Shown: piece by piece, positions 9,210-18,223 of the stretch
Position numbering within the stretch: position 1 is the first letter of the stretch
Layout: every line of letters begins with the position of its first letter
NCBI GenBank assembly: GCA_037200525.1
Contig: JBBCGG010000001.1
Coordinates: forward strand, 5,014,501-5,078,500
DNA from: Methylocella sp.
GTDB lineage: Bacteria; Pseudomonadota; Alphaproteobacteria; Rhizobiales; Beijerinckiaceae
Length of the DNA: 64,000 nt
Direction: 5' to 3'
Notes under the pieces: model-generated
The model's database searches: none
The model's input: only the letters and a program-made list of their open reading frames with translations
What the model was told of the DNA's origin: nothing
Made by a program: the position numbers and the translations under genes

Positions 9210-10244
9210 ATGAATGGTTTCAAAGAGCCCCAATGGAGCATCGCACAATTGCGGGCCTGGGCGTTATGGCGTGACCAAGAACTGGTGAATTTTGCAGCGG
9301 CAGGCCGATCCTGGGAAGCAATACGCGATCGCGCGCGAAAGAGCTCGCTCAATCAAAAGACCGAAGAATTGTGGACTGCCTCGGGTCTCGATCCGAAACG
9401 ATATGTCCAATTGACTACGGAGTTTCCGCGGTCGCCTGATCGGGTCGCTTTAGATTTCAAAATGGGGACGCTGCCGTTCCTCAATCTAGATCGTGCGCGA
9501 GCGCGATACGCTCTGAAGGAACACGGAAGTGAGAATGGCCGATCGGCGCTCAATCAGATCGTCGCCTCTGACTTGCGGCGACTGGTCGACGCCGTTCTGT
9601 CGTCAGCAGAAGTGCACGGGCCGTTTCAGCAAAAGACTGTTTCTCTCTTCCCGATAAACCAATACATTTTGCGCCTCCTTCGTTCTGGCGATCTCACAGC
9701 GACAGGCTGGCTGCCGGATGAACCACTCGCCCGAAAGGTTTTGCCGGCCGATTGGGCAGGGCTCGAAATCGCACGCAGTCATGACACAAATCGTTTTGGC
9801 GTGTGGCGCCTTGGCGTGCAGTCTCGATCGGGTAACGGGCGGCGACCTTGGCTCACTGCGCAGCACCCCGGGGGTGGCGATCTCGAAAACGTGCAGGTTC
9901 AACGCGAAGGGATTTTGAAGGTATTCCGACCGATTGAGCTGACCACCAGGGAAAGCGATCAAGATCGGCTTCGAAGCGCCCCACGAAGTAAAGGCGGCCG
10001 TCCACCTGGGTTCGACTGGAATATGATCCGTAGCGAGACGTTTCGCTTAATGGAGTACAATGACGAGTTTTCGCCCGACGACCCAAAATGGAACGCGCAG
10101 GCGCGGTTAGAAACAGCACTGCAAGAGTTCTGCAGCAAGACGTTCCACAGAGAGCCATCCGCCTCTTCACTGAGGAAAAGAATCAGCGGGTGGCTTAGCG
10201 AGTGGCGCAACCAAAAGACTCGCGGTCAAAAACTGAGTTCCTGA
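9210..10244 (+). CDS. hypothetical protein
   Basis: About 344 residues from ATG 9210; a longer upstream start is possible. I recognise no catalytic motif. The N-terminus (WSIAQLRAWALWRDQELVNF) is helical. The C-terminal 80 residues (SKGGRPPGFDWNMIRSETFR, ARLETALQEFCSKTFHREPS, SLRKRISGWLSEW) resemble the DNA-binding-like tail found in many hypothetical proteins beside Rhizobiales island integrases. Its position immediately after the integrase fits that. Confidence 0.65.
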   Translation: MNGFKEPQWSIAQLRAWALWRDQELVNFAAAGRSWEAIRDRARKSSLNQKTEELWTASGLDPKRYVQLTTEFPRSPDRVALDFKMGTLPFLNLDRARARYALKEHGSENGRSALNQIVASDLRRLVDAVLSSAEVHGPFQQKTVSLFPINQYILRLLRSGDLTATGWLPDEPLARKVLPADWAGLEIARSHDTNRFGVWRLGVQSRSGNGRRPWLTAQHPGGGDLENVQVQREGILKVFRPIELTTRESDQDRLRSAPRSKGGRPPGFDWNMIRSETFRLMEYNDEFSPDDPKWNAQARLETALQEFCSKTFHREPSASSLRKRISGWLSEWRNQKTRGQKLSS

Positions 10245-10335
10245 CCATTTCCGACCATTCCGGCCGACATAGCCCGTGGATGGGGAGCATTATCCGGACG
10301 ATCGCTGGTCTACCAGTGAGCATCGGAGAGACAAA

Positions 10336-10587
10336 ATGCTTAACACGAATTTCAATACATCGCCGCCGACCATCACCATTCGTGATCGTCTTGAAAATGG
10401 AAACCTTAGTATCGAAGAAGTCTGCGCCCTCGCCGACCGTAGCAAAACCGGATTTTACGCAGATCTGAAAGCGGGTCGCGTCTCAATCCGCAAGGTCGGA
10501 CGAAGAAGCGTTGTCTCCGGTCCCGTCGCCAAAGCTTATATTTCGGGCGAGCAGCGAACCTCCACGCCATCGAATGGGGAGGCTTAA
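10336..10587 (+). CDS. small HTH/excisionase-like protein
   Basis: 83 residues. SIEEVCALADRSKTGFYADL followed by KAGRVSIRKVGRRSVVSGPV is the compact helix-turn-helix plus wing of AlpA/excisionase-like proteins. It lacks only the usual lysine in the last strand. It is the first gene of a run of six genes with gaps of 3 bases or 4-base overlaps (10336-13736), so it may regulate that operon. Start ATG 10336 was chosen over an upstream start, as the upstream residues look like noise. Confidence 0.65.
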   Translation: MLNTNFNTSPPTITIRDRLENGNLSIEEVCALADRSKTGFYADLKAGRVSIRKVGRRSVVSGPVAKAYISGEQRTSTPSNGEA

Positions 10588-10590
10588 GCC

Positions 10591-10962
10591 ATGAGCAACA
10601 AGATCAAGATCATTCGAGCGCTGGAGCGGAAAGTCGCTGGCGGGTTAGTAAGATTGTCGGAAGAGGAAGTCCGGCGGGTGCTAGTCGATTTTCATGCAGC
10701 TGCGGGACGTGACGCAGCAGAAAAGCTATCCCTCAGCATCACAACATCGCCAGACATTTCGTACCAAGCAGCGCAAGATTACCGCGAGATATATCTAAAC
10801 GCCTGCGCTGAGGCGACTATGAAGATGTATGCCGAGAATGGCCTGGGCATAGCGCTTTTTGAAGTGGCTTTGGACGCTATCATTGCCGGCTTTAACAGCC
10901 GCATAATGGAACTGGGAGCTGCGTCGTTCTGTGGCTCACTCCTAAACGTGGGAGTTGCATAG
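10591..10962 (+). CDS. hypothetical protein
   Basis: 123 residues, mainly helical (KIIRALERKVAGGLVRLSEE, RRVLVDFHAAAGRDAAEKL, ALFEVALDAIIAGFNSRIM), not recognised. It starts 3 bases after the previous stop and ends 2 bases before the next start, so it is translated as part of the replication-like operon. Confidence 0.6.
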   Translation: MSNKIKIIRALERKVAGGLVRLSEEEVRRVLVDFHAAAGRDAAEKLSLSITTSPDISYQAAQDYREIYLNACAEATMKMYAENGLGIALFEVALDAIIAGFNSRIMELGAASFCGSLLNVGVA

Positions 10963-10964
10963 CC

Positions 10965-11180
10965 ATGTCCCATCAAAGCGAAACCCCGCCGGGGGCAACG
11001 GCAGGGTCCCGTGCGGTGTCGTGTTTTGACCGCATCGACACCCTCGTTCTTATCCCGCGAATCAATCATTTTCAAGACGTTCGCGGTCCGCAACGTCATG
11101 GAATTACTGAAAAATACCATTCCCCAGGTTTTGCCCTGCACGATGAGCGATGCGCGCTAAGGCCGGAGGATGGCCGATGA
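10965..11180 (+). CDS. small hypothetical protein
   Basis: 71 residues without recognisable motifs (MSHQSETPPGATAGSRAVSC at the start). The only support is position: it begins 2 bases after one stop codon and its TGA overlaps the ATG of the next gene (ATGA at 11177-11180). That matches the coupling seen through the whole operon. Confidence 0.45.
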   Translation: MSHQSETPPGATAGSRAVSCFDRIDTLVLIPRINHFQDVRGPQRHGITEKYHSPGFALHDERCALRPEDGR

Positions 11181-11977
11181 AGAAATCCACCTCGAAGACC
11201 GCCCAACATTACTCTCGCCGCGACAGGAAAGCTAACGGACCGCCTGCCGGCGAAAGCTTCGGCTGGTTCACTTTTACCCTGATGGGCAGCGCCGCTTTCA
11301 GAGCGCTTTCCAAACCCGCCCGGACGGTGCTCGATCGGATCTACATAGAGCACGGGTCCCAAGGCGGTAGGGAAAACGGCAGGCTCAAAGTGACGTGGCG
11401 TGATTTTGAGAGGGCCGGCGTCCAGCCTCGGCGCATAGTGGGAGCGATCGCAGAAGTCGAGGCTTTAGGACTAGCGATACGAACTCAACGCGGACGCCGC
11501 GCGTGCGGCGAAGATCGAGGCGCGCCGGCACAATTCCGCCTGACGTGGCTTCCCGTCTTCGAGCCTGACAATGTCACGCCAGCGACCAATGAATGGAAGT
11601 GCTTTGGCGAAGCCCTCACCGAGGCCAAGCGGGTCGCTAAGATCGCCTCTGGCCGCACCATGGATCAACGAAAGAGAGCGAGCATAATCAGCGCCCCCAG
11701 GCAAGATATAGAAGGTGCTGTGCAACGGGGGGTGCAGGAAAAAGCGGTACGGGGGGTGCAGAAAAAGATGCCCGCAAGCATTCGACGGGGGGGGGGGGTG
11801 CAGTCACTGCATTCCGTGGGGGGTGCAGAAGAAAAAGATTTTGAAGCGAACTTTGTACCCTGCAGAGCCCAAGTGCTTCCATTCCCAAGTTCTCCTTGGA
11901 CCCTGCGCAGGCCTCCCTCATCGATCGCCAAAATTGTCCGCACCCGCACCGCCATACCGCGCGAGATCAAGATATGA
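11177..11977 (+). CDS. replication-initiator-like winged-helix protein with repeated tail
   Basis: 266 residues from ATG 11177, preceded by GGAGGA. The N-terminal half matches the RepA/phage-replication-like family common in Rhizobiales islands: WFTFTLMGSAAFRALSKPAR, then VLDRIYIEHGSQGGRENGRL, KVTWRDFERAGVQPRRIVGA and IAEVEALGLAIRT, a winged-helix DNA-binding domain at residues 25-125. The C-terminal part contains RGVQ-type repeats created by four GGGGGGTGCAG repeats in the DNA (11727-11828), which may themselves be binding sites. The last 4 bases overlap the ParB-like gene. The role as initiator is inferred. Confidence 0.6.
   Translation: MKKSTSKTAQHYSRRDRKANGPPAGESFGWFTFTLMGSAAFRALSKPARTVLDRIYIEHGSQGGRENGRLKVTWRDFERAGVQPRRIVGAIAEVEALGLAIRTQRGRRACGEDRGAPAQFRLTWLPVFEPDNVTPATNEWKCFGEALTEAKRVAKIASGRTMDQRKRASIISAPRQDIEGAVQRGVQEKAVRGVQKKMPASIRRGGGVQSLHSVGGAEEKDFEANFVPCRAQVLPFPSSPWTLRRPPSSIAKIVRTRTAIPREIKI
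11727..11828 (+). repeat. four GGGGGGTGCAG direct repeats, iteron-like, one with 12 G
   Basis: TGCAG preceded by six G occurs at 11727, 11751 and 11818, and preceded by twelve G at 11787. The TGCAG starts are 24, 42 and 25 bases apart, close to multiples of two helical turns. They lie inside the replication-like gene. Confidence 0.7.
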
Positions 11978-13212
11978 CGCAGCTTGCATCCAACCCCACC
12001 AAAGAAACCTTTCCACCTGCCATCAGGTCCGAAGCGCCAAAGAGCATGAATCTCAATTGCATTGATTTCATTGAAATTGATCAGATCGAAATTCAAGATG
12101 GCCGGCGCCCGGTTCAACCCGAAGCGGTCGTCCATCTTGCAGCGTCCATAGCGAAGCTCGGTTTGAGAACACCGATCACGGTGCGGCAAAATATTTTGGA
12201 GAACACCGTCGTCTTGATTTCTGGCGCCCACCGGCTCGAGGCGGCAAAGCAGCTCGGCTTGGAAAGGATCCCGTGCTTCGTTCTCGGCGACGAACCGGAG
12301 GAGCAAGCACGCCTGTGGGAGATCGCGGAGAATTTGCACCGTGCCGAACTCACGGTGATCGAACGCTCCGAACATATCGCCGAATGGATGAGGCTGACGG
12401 GTGAAGTTCAATCGGCCCAACTTGGGCCGATTAAAAGCAAAAGAGAAGACGGTCGAGGCCACCGCCATAAAAGCGGCGTCAACGCCGTCGTCCGCGAACT
12501 CGGCGTCAAGCGCTCCGAGGCTCAGCGCTCCATAAGGATCGCCAGCCTTTCACCAGAGGCAAAGGCGACTGCCCGCGAAGTCGGGCTCGCCAACAACCAG
12601 AGCATGCTTCTCGTCGCCGCGCGAGAACCGCGAGAGCGCCAGGAGTCCTCGTTGAGGGAGTTTGCGGACAGGCGCGAAGCCAAGCTCGTCTCCCGCGGCG
12701 TTGCCGTCCCCGGCGGCACATCGCACCTAGCCGTATGGATCCTGACGAAGGCCCACCCCTTCGAAATCCCAGCGATTCTATCATGGCTGGAAACCGAGGA
12801 GCCAAAAGACGTCACCGCCGCTCTGCGAAGATCCAGCTGCATCGCGAGCGAAAAGACGGTGCAAACCTCCGGCCACGCCGTGCCATCACCCATTATGCCA
12901 GCTTCCAGCTTTGGAGTCGTCCCCTCACAGCCATTGCCGTCACGGCCCGAGCCGGGCGCGCCGCCCACGGCTCCATTCAAGCCGCTCGATTTAGAAGATA
13001 TTCCGCGAGGATACGAATACGAGGATGGCGAAAGATTTGTGTCTGCCGCCCCAATGGAATTTGACGGACCGCCGCTCGATTTCGACGACAACTCCGCACC
13101 TATTCGCGATCCTGAACAACTTTTAGAGGTCCGCAGAGCGATCGATGGCTTCGATGCCGAACCGAACTTAGCCTCTCCAACCGCTGCCGACGTTTGGGAG
13201 TGCGAGATATGA
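11974..13212 (+). CDS. ParB/Srx-fold nuclease-like partition protein
   Basis: 412 residues from ATG 11974, overlapping the previous stop by 4 bases. The ParB N-terminal domain is clear: IEIDQIEIQDGRRPVQPEAV, LAASIAKLGLRTPITVRQN, then box II-like ISGAHRLEAAKQLGLERIPC and WEIAENLHRAELTVIERSEH. A central helical part with HTH character follows (VRELGVKRSEAQRSIRIASL). The last 130 residues are proline/acidic and low complexity. Such proteins sit next to Rep-like genes on Rhizobiales islands and plasmids. Role in partition or in regulation of the island is inferred. Confidence 0.85.
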   Translation: MTQLASNPTKETFPPAIRSEAPKSMNLNCIDFIEIDQIEIQDGRRPVQPEAVVHLAASIAKLGLRTPITVRQNILENTVVLISGAHRLEAAKQLGLERIPCFVLGDEPEEQARLWEIAENLHRAELTVIERSEHIAEWMRLTGEVQSAQLGPIKSKREDGRGHRHKSGVNAVVRELGVKRSEAQRSIRIASLSPEAKATAREVGLANNQSMLLVAAREPRERQESSLREFADRREAKLVSRGVAVPGGTSHLAVWILTKAHPFEIPAILSWLETEEPKDVTAALRRSSCIASEKTVQTSGHAVPSPIMPASSFGVVPSQPLPSRPEPGAPPTAPFKPLDLEDIPRGYEYEDGERFVSAAPMEFDGPPLDFDDNSAPIRDPEQLLEVRRAIDGFDAEPNLASPTAADVWECEI

Positions 13213-13736
13213 GCGCCCGCGCGGCATTGAATGACGCGGCCGATTGCGGGGTACTTGTCCGCCTGAACGGCGACAACCTAGCGCTCAAGGCAGCCGCCAA
13301 ACCGTCGAGGGACCTGCTTGCCAAGCTCAGGAAACACAAACCCGAGATTATAGCGCTGCTTCAACACGAGCCGGCTCTACATTTCGGCAGAGCCATCCCG
13401 GCGACGACTGTTCCGGCTATCTATCGCGATGCCTGGAATCAACTCCGGCGCCAAAGATCAGGACCTTTTTCGGACCCCGAATCGCGACGGGCGTTCGACG
13501 CCGCCGGCAGGTTCCTGGCGGAATGGACAAGCCTCGCTTTGAGGTTCCAATGGGCGCCGGATGATCTATTCGATCTGCCGCGTGGAGACAAAACTTGCGG
13601 ATTGATCTGGTTCCTGAATGGTGAGGATGTGCGGGCGCTTGGACCAGAGCACGGCGTGACGATCTCAGGCCGAATCTTCGATAAGACGACGCGAGCCGAA
13701 TGGGTCTATTTACGTTCCGAGGGCGGAGACCGGTGA
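13209..13736 (+). CDS. hypothetical protein, last gene of the Rep/ParB-like operon
   Basis: 175 residues from ATG 13209, overlapping the ParB-like stop by 4 bases. The N-terminus (DNLALKAAAKPSRDLLAKLR, KHKPEIIALLQHE) resembles the TubC-like docking/DUF fold often found at the start of such island proteins. The rest (DAWNQLRRQRSGPFSDPESR, WTSLALRFQWAPDDLFDLPR, GLIWFLNGEDVRALGPEHGV) is unassigned. Confidence 0.65.
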   Translation: MSARAALNDAADCGVLVRLNGDNLALKAAAKPSRDLLAKLRKHKPEIIALLQHEPALHFGRAIPATTVPAIYRDAWNQLRRQRSGPFSDPESRRAFDAAGRFLAEWTSLALRFQWAPDDLFDLPRGDKTCGLIWFLNGEDVRALGPEHGVTISGRIFDKTTRAEWVYLRSEGGDR

Positions 13737-14744
13737 CGCAGAATGCTTACTCACGAGCTGATCGTTCATCAGGAAAACAGAGAAAAGGGACGATCTGGCT
13801 CTGCGTCATGTCGCCCAGTGTTGCTTTACGCCATGACAGTCTTGGCAAGATCCTCATTGGCTGCCTCACCGCTTGGCATGATTTCTAACTTCATGTTCCG
13901 CCTGTGATTTCTGCGCTTAGAGAATGTTTAAAAGGCTGGAAGCGGGTGATATTGGTTCGTTGCGCATCATCGACAACCCATGAGAGTAAGAACGGGTCGG
14001 ATTGGCTCATCTGAGGCAGCGGAACGCAACCCAGAAGGGGAAAAAATGTCCCCATGTCAGACGCAAAGGGAAGCGCCATACGGGCTGTTTCCAAACACCT
14101 TTTGCCGGAATAGGAACGGCACCCAATTTATAAAGATATCAGTAAGATAGGCCTAGGAGCTGCTCATATCCGCGCGCAAATTTTGGAGAGTTAGTAAACA
14201 CTTTTAGAATAAAACGAAAACAGGCGCGCCGATCATCGCGCGCACGCGGCGGATCGTCGAGGATTTGTGGGGCGAGCACTTCGATGAATGTCGAACCGTT
14301 CGGTCGTGTGGCGACGCTAATCGGGGACGCTCGGTTCAGCCTGTTTACAACACTGCGTGGTGCGGATGACGATCGTGATCTCCGCCAATGCGCTCGCCCG
14401 GGCTACGCGGCGCGCTGGGGAAAGGCTTGCTGGATCATCATATGCGACCTCACCCCCAATCAGCCGATTCTCTTCGATGATGTGAGTGTAACAAGCGAAG
14501 TAGTTCTGCTGACATCATCCCGGAACAATCTCGCATCAACGTGGCACCATAGCGCATAGTTCAGATGCAAGACGAGTTTTAGATCCGGCGCGCGGCCGAA
14601 GCGATCAGCGAGAAAAGAGATGAGATGTTCGAGTGAAAAGTTGCTTTGACAATCGGAGTCACTTCCGACCGCTGTTCCCGGTGAGGATAAGGTCACCGCT
14701 GATGTTATCATGGACGTTTTGTCGGCGGCCGCTGCGAGGTTAAG
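13737..14744. other. about 1 kb without intact gene
   Basis: Only fragments are visible. A minus-strand piece at 13891-14094 reads MALPFASDMGTFFPLLGCV and a minus-strand piece near 14540-14690 reads SLEHLISFLADRFGRAPDLK. Both look like parts of real proteins that I cannot name. The region looks decayed and includes an AT-richer stretch around 14130-14220. Confidence 0.4.
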
Positions 14745-15917
14745 ATGGACGCTTCCCCAAGGATCGCGAAGAAGGCCCAGTTCGACTCTCAACGTCTGGC
14801 ATCGATCGGTATTCGGCTTGAGCGAGATGTGGCGTCCGGCGTTATCCCCGGCGCCGCGATCATGATCGGGAGCAGCGAGCGGACCATATTCGAACAACAT
14901 GTTGGATTCCGTGAGCTGATGACGTCTGATCCCCTACGATCAGATGCGATCTGGCGTATTTATTCGATGACCAAGCCAATTGTGACCACGGCTGCGATGG
15001 TCTTCGTCGAAAACGGATTGTTGCGCCTTGATCAGGCTGTCGCCGAATTTATCCCCTCGTTTGCGAAGCTCCACGTGGCACAAAGCGGTGGCCCAGACGT
15101 GCTTGCGAGCCAACCGCCAACGATTCAGGATCTGATGCGACACACTGCTGGTCTATCTTATGGATATCTTGGCGACAGCACAGCGCAGCGAGCGTATGTC
15201 GCCGATGGATTTCTTAACGAAGATCTATCGAACGAAGCGTTCGTGGAGCGACTCGCAGCGCTTCCTCTTGAGCATCATCCTGGCGCCACTTGGCACTACA
15301 GCCACGCAACGGATGTCCTTGGTCGGGTTCTCGAGATAATTTCTGGTCGCAGCCTCGGGGACGTCTTGCATCAGACATTGTTCCAACCGCTTGGCATGCT
15401 GGAAACGTGCTTCGAGTTGCCCCCGGACAAACACGCGCGTGTCGCAGAGCCTTTACCTCAGCCTGGATGCTCAAGACCGCATTTTTTTGATCCTTGCTTA
15501 CGCCGTCGTCATCAGAGCGCCGGAGGAGGTCTTCTCTCCACCGTCGATGATTATGCCCGTTTCTTGCGCATGCTTCTGGGCAACGGAACCTACAATCGCA
15601 ACAGAATTCTGAGCGCCGCTACGGTATCGTATATGACCGCCGACCATCTTGGTAACGTTCGACGGGGAAACTACTATCCGCCTGGACCTGGCTACGGATT
15701 CGGATTGGGCGTTGCGGTCCGTCTCTCAACGGGGGTGGCTCCGTTTCCTGGGTCGCGTGGCGACTACTTCTGGAGCGGTGTCGGCGGCACCTATTTCTGG
15801 GTAGATCCAGCACGCCAATTCTTTGCTCTCTTTATGCTTCAGTCTTCGTTGGCGGAGCAGCGGCTTCATTATCGCACGTTAATGCGCAACATGATCTATG
15901 CAGCGATCGATGATTAA
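14745..15917 (+). CDS. class C beta-lactamase-fold serine hydrolase
   Basis: 390 residues of the beta-lactamase class C / EstB esterase / penicillin-binding-protein-like superfamily. The S-x-x-K motif is YSMTKPIV (residues about 74-77). The Tyr-x-Asn position is HYSHATDVLGRV, with His in place of Asn. The C-terminal sheet is GFGLGVAVRLSTG with GVGGTYFWVDP. No signal peptide is apparent, which favours a cytoplasmic esterase over a true beta-lactamase. It stands alone between decayed regions. Substrate unknown. Confidence 0.8.
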   Translation: MDASPRIAKKAQFDSQRLASIGIRLERDVASGVIPGAAIMIGSSERTIFEQHVGFRELMTSDPLRSDAIWRIYSMTKPIVTTAAMVFVENGLLRLDQAVAEFIPSFAKLHVAQSGGPDVLASQPPTIQDLMRHTAGLSYGYLGDSTAQRAYVADGFLNEDLSNEAFVERLAALPLEHHPGATWHYSHATDVLGRVLEIISGRSLGDVLHQTLFQPLGMLETCFELPPDKHARVAEPLPQPGCSRPHFFDPCLRRRHQSAGGGLLSTVDDYARFLRMLLGNGTYNRNRILSAATVSYMTADHLGNVRRGNYYPPGPGYGFGLGVAVRLSTGVAPFPGSRGDYFWSGVGGTYFWVDPARQFFALFMLQSSLAEQRLHYRTLMRNMIYAAIDD

Positions 15918-16307
15918 TTCCGGCCCTCGACGGCTGGAAGTGGAGTATTGATTTGCGAGCATTCTAAATGCGTATTGATTCGAGTTCAGTGCCCAGACCT
16001 TCGCCAATCCTTCCAAAGGGTCAGCAATTCAGTGGCCGCAAGGTCGAAAGGGGCCTTCCAAAGGGCTACTACAAGGCTTGTGCTTAACGACAAGGGAAGA
16101 GGTCGTCGATAGCGCACCCGTGGGAGCGCGGCCTCGACGGTCTATCCGCACGGCGTTGCCATCGATACTTCACGGAGGCGCAGTCTGCGGCCGCGACGCG
16201 GGTCACACCGTTCGAACCTGGCACCGGGCGAAGGATGCATTGAGGGTACGCTCGGTGAAAAACGGACCCAGTGGAAAACGGGGTGTCTCGCTTGCCCTCC
16301 GGCGACA
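15918..16307. other. intergenic with an 85-base remnant of the 28.2-kb lipoprotein gene
   Basis: Bases about 16105-16190 resemble 28310-28395 (GTCGATAGCGC, GCGTTGCCATCGATA and TTTCAC/CTTCAC followed by GGAGGCG) and represent a fragment of the small lipoprotein gene found intact at 28154. Nothing else is seen. Confidence 0.5.
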
Positions 16308-16574
16308 ATGGCCAACGTGGCCAAAGCCCATCCTACCCTGAAAACCTTGGCCATCTTGGACGCCTTCGAAGGTCGCCAAAACGGCAAAAGGTTGGACCCC
16401 TTCAAACACGGCCAAGATGGCCAAGATTTCAAGGATGAGAGCAGTGGACAGCTTCAGAAATCTGTCCAGATTGGCGGCGAAACCGACTACGCAGCGATGA
16501 GGCCTGCCATGGCTGCGAGGGCGAAATATGAGCGCCAGGCCTTTGGGGCGACGACTAGGCTCAGGACCTATTAA
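16308..16574 (+). pseudogene. hypothetical protein cut by IS5
   Basis: A frame beginning MANVAKAHPTLKTLAILDAF and continuing as a low-complexity, polar protein to 16557, where the IS5 element starts; the last residues come from the IS. The ANVAK/LKTLAIL type of N-terminus is common in uncharacterised proteins on alphaproteobacterial plasmids and islands. Probably truncated. Coding status is uncertain. Confidence 0.4.
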
Positions 16575-17390
16575 ATTTGCCTGAGATGTGATTCCTGGTC
16601 TCCGCATGGGGAGGCTGGGATGAGTGATTTGTTTTTGTTGGGCGAGCGGCAGATGGCGCGGCTTGCGCCGCATTTTCCTCTGTCGCATGGCGTTCCGCGG
16701 GTTGACGACCGTCGGGTGGTCAGCGGAATCGTCTATGTGATCCGCAACGGCCTGCAATGGAAAGATGCGCCCAAGGATTACGGGCCGCACAAGACGCTTT
16801 ACAATCGCTTCATCCGCTGGAGCCGGCTCGGCGTCTTCGACCGCATATTCGCCGCGCTCGCTGGCGAAGGTCCAAAGCCCGAGCGCATCATGATCGACGC
16901 CACGCATCTGAAGGCGCATCGCACAGCGGTGAGCCTGCTCAAAAAGGGGCTCTTCCCCGCCGTATCGGGCGCACGAAAGGCGGACTGAACTCGAAGCTCC
17001 ACGTCGTTTGCGACGGCGCCGGCAAGCCCCTCGTCATGTTGCTCTCGGAGGGCCAGATGAGCGACCACAAGGGCGCGCGGCTGATGCTCAAGGCTTTACC
17101 GCCTGCTTCAATGTTGATCGCCGACAGGGGCTACGACAGCAACTGGTTCCGCGCCGCGCTGAAGGCCAGGGGCGTCGAGCCCTGCATCCCGCCAACCAGA
17201 AGCCGCAAGCTTCCCATTGCCTATGACAAGACGCTCTACCGCCAGCGTCACAAAATCGAGAACATGTTCGCCAAGCTCAAGGACTGGCGGCGCATCGCAA
17301 CCCGCTATGATCGATGCGCCCACACCTTCTTCTCCGCCATCTGCATCGCAGCCGCCGTCCTCTTCTATCTCAATCAATGAGTCCTGAGCC
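16558..17390 (+). mobile_element. IS5-family element (IS427 group), complete
   Basis: 833 bases with inverted ends GGCTCAGGAC at the left (16558-16567) and GTCCTGAGCC at the right (17381-17390), flanked by a TA on both sides (16556-16557, 17391-17392), the target duplication expected for this group. It carries a two-frame transposase. Confidence 0.93.
16620..17380 (+). CDS. IS5-family (IS427 group) transposase, two frames
   Basis: A DDE transposase in two overlapping frames. OrfA (16620-16988) begins MSDLFLLGERQMARLAPHF and includes VVSGIVYVIRNGLQWKDAP and the first catalytic Asp in IMIDATHLKAH. OrfB (to 17380) continues GGLNSKLHVVCDGAGKPLVM, with the second Asp in LIADRGYDSNWF and the final Glu in YRQRHKIENMFAKLKDWRRI. 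The switch to the -1 frame should occur in the AAAAAGGGG/TTCCCC region near 16940-16965, as in programmed frameshifting of this group. Both frames look intact. Confidence 0.92.
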
Positions 17391-17468
17391 TAGGCCACCC
17401 TCCGCCCACGGTCCGACAAGGCCGGCGAATTCCGCCGGAAGCGCGCGCAGAAAATTTCGCCAAGTTGG
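17391..17468 (+). repeat. 78-base repeat also found upstream of cassette B
   Basis: Nearly the same sequence occurs inverted at 39203-39281, in the same orientation relative to the phage cassette. The common part runs from TAGGCCACCCTCCGCCC to CGCCAAGTTGGAA with a few differences. In both places one frame reads GHPPPTVRQGRRIP and ends with RAENFAKLE, so this may be the tail of an old phage gene. Here the IS5 element abuts it. Confidence 0.75.
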
Positions 17469-17525
17469 AAATCGGGCTTTGCAACCCGACGCCTCGGCCA
17501 TGCAATCCCTTGGGGCGCGCATCAA

Positions 17526-17966
17526 TTACCAGTGGAAAGTCACTCCCTCACCCATGCTGCAATCAAATTCCGCCTCATGGAAAATGGCGTAGGTGAGTGG
17601 GTTGAGTGAGAGTGAAAGCACATCGATTTTTCCCGTCGGCGCAACCTTAAACGAAAGAAGCCCGTTCACCGGCGTATTGTCGCTCCTGACAGTTAACCGC
17701 GTCGCCGAGAACGCGATGGTTTGATCACTTTGAATCATGAAACCATCTAAGTGCAGGCCTCCGCGAATCGAGGGACCTGGAGTGTTGGCGCCATGAACGA
17801 GGCATCTGGAAAGATCGAACGTCGCGCCGATGTCTCTGCCCTCCAGCGCCGCCTTTTCTAATTCTGCATAATTTCGACTGTCATCCGCAGCTGCGTCGCG
17901 GATAACGCCGAAGCTAGCCAACCCAGCCAGAAAGAAGACCCCGAAGGGAAAAACACGTGACCGCAT
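17526..17966 (-). CDS. VirK-family secreted protein
   Basis: 146 residues with a signal peptide (MRSRVFPFGVFFLAGLASFG, cleavage after DAAA). The mature part has the VirK family pattern: LEKAALEGRDIGATFDLSRC, then GPSIRGGLHLDGFMIQSDQT, IAFSATRLTVRSDNTPVNGL and FDCSMGEGVTFHW, with two conserved cysteines. VirK is known from Agrobacterium vir regulons and other host-associated bacteria; its function is poorly defined. The first 42 or so codons and the upstream region are part of the stretch duplicated at copy C, where the gene is truncated (49912-50061). Confidence 0.75.
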   Translation of the reverse strand: MRSRVFPFGVFFLAGLASFGVIRDAAADDSRNYAELEKAALEGRDIGATFDLSRCLVHGANTPGPSIRGGLHLDGFMIQSDQTIAFSATRLTVRSDNTPVNGLLSFKVAPTGKIDVLSLSLNPLTYAIFHEAEFDCSMGEGVTFHW

Positions 17967-18161
17967 ATATCATTACCTCGTCGATTTTATAGCCGACGCG
18001 GACCCCAGAGCGACGCCATCGGCTCCGATGCGTCTATGTCGTCGCCTTGTGCATTAGCAGTAGGGAACTGTCCACGTTTGCACGAAGCTGGCAGCTCGCT
18101 TTCCACAGACTTAGGGTTACGGCTGAAATTGATCATGGCTCCGCGGAGGGGCCTTTAGCGC

Positions 18162-18197
18162 TTGACTTTTCGCCTATCTAAACGTACGCTCAGTACG
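18162..18197 (+). promoter_or_regulatory. cassette A promoter with palindromic operator
   Basis: TTGACT (18162), a 17-base spacer and TACGCT (18185) form a sigma-70-like promoter 35-60 bases before the first gene. CGTAC-N5-GTACG (18183-18197) is a perfect dyad overlapping the -10 box. The same sequence is present in all three copies, and the shared part of copy B begins just upstream of it. Confidence 0.65.
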
Positions 18198-18223
18198 CGA
18201 GCGACCACAGGAAAGAGGCGCAA

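Noticed and set aside
11787-11798. Phase-variable contingency locus as the main explanation
   Set aside because: The G run is one of four GGGGGGTGCAG units, so an iteron-like role explains more; kept only as a secondary idea.
16203-16919. 238-residue minus-strand frame
   Set aside because: Runs through the IS5 end and opposite its transposase.
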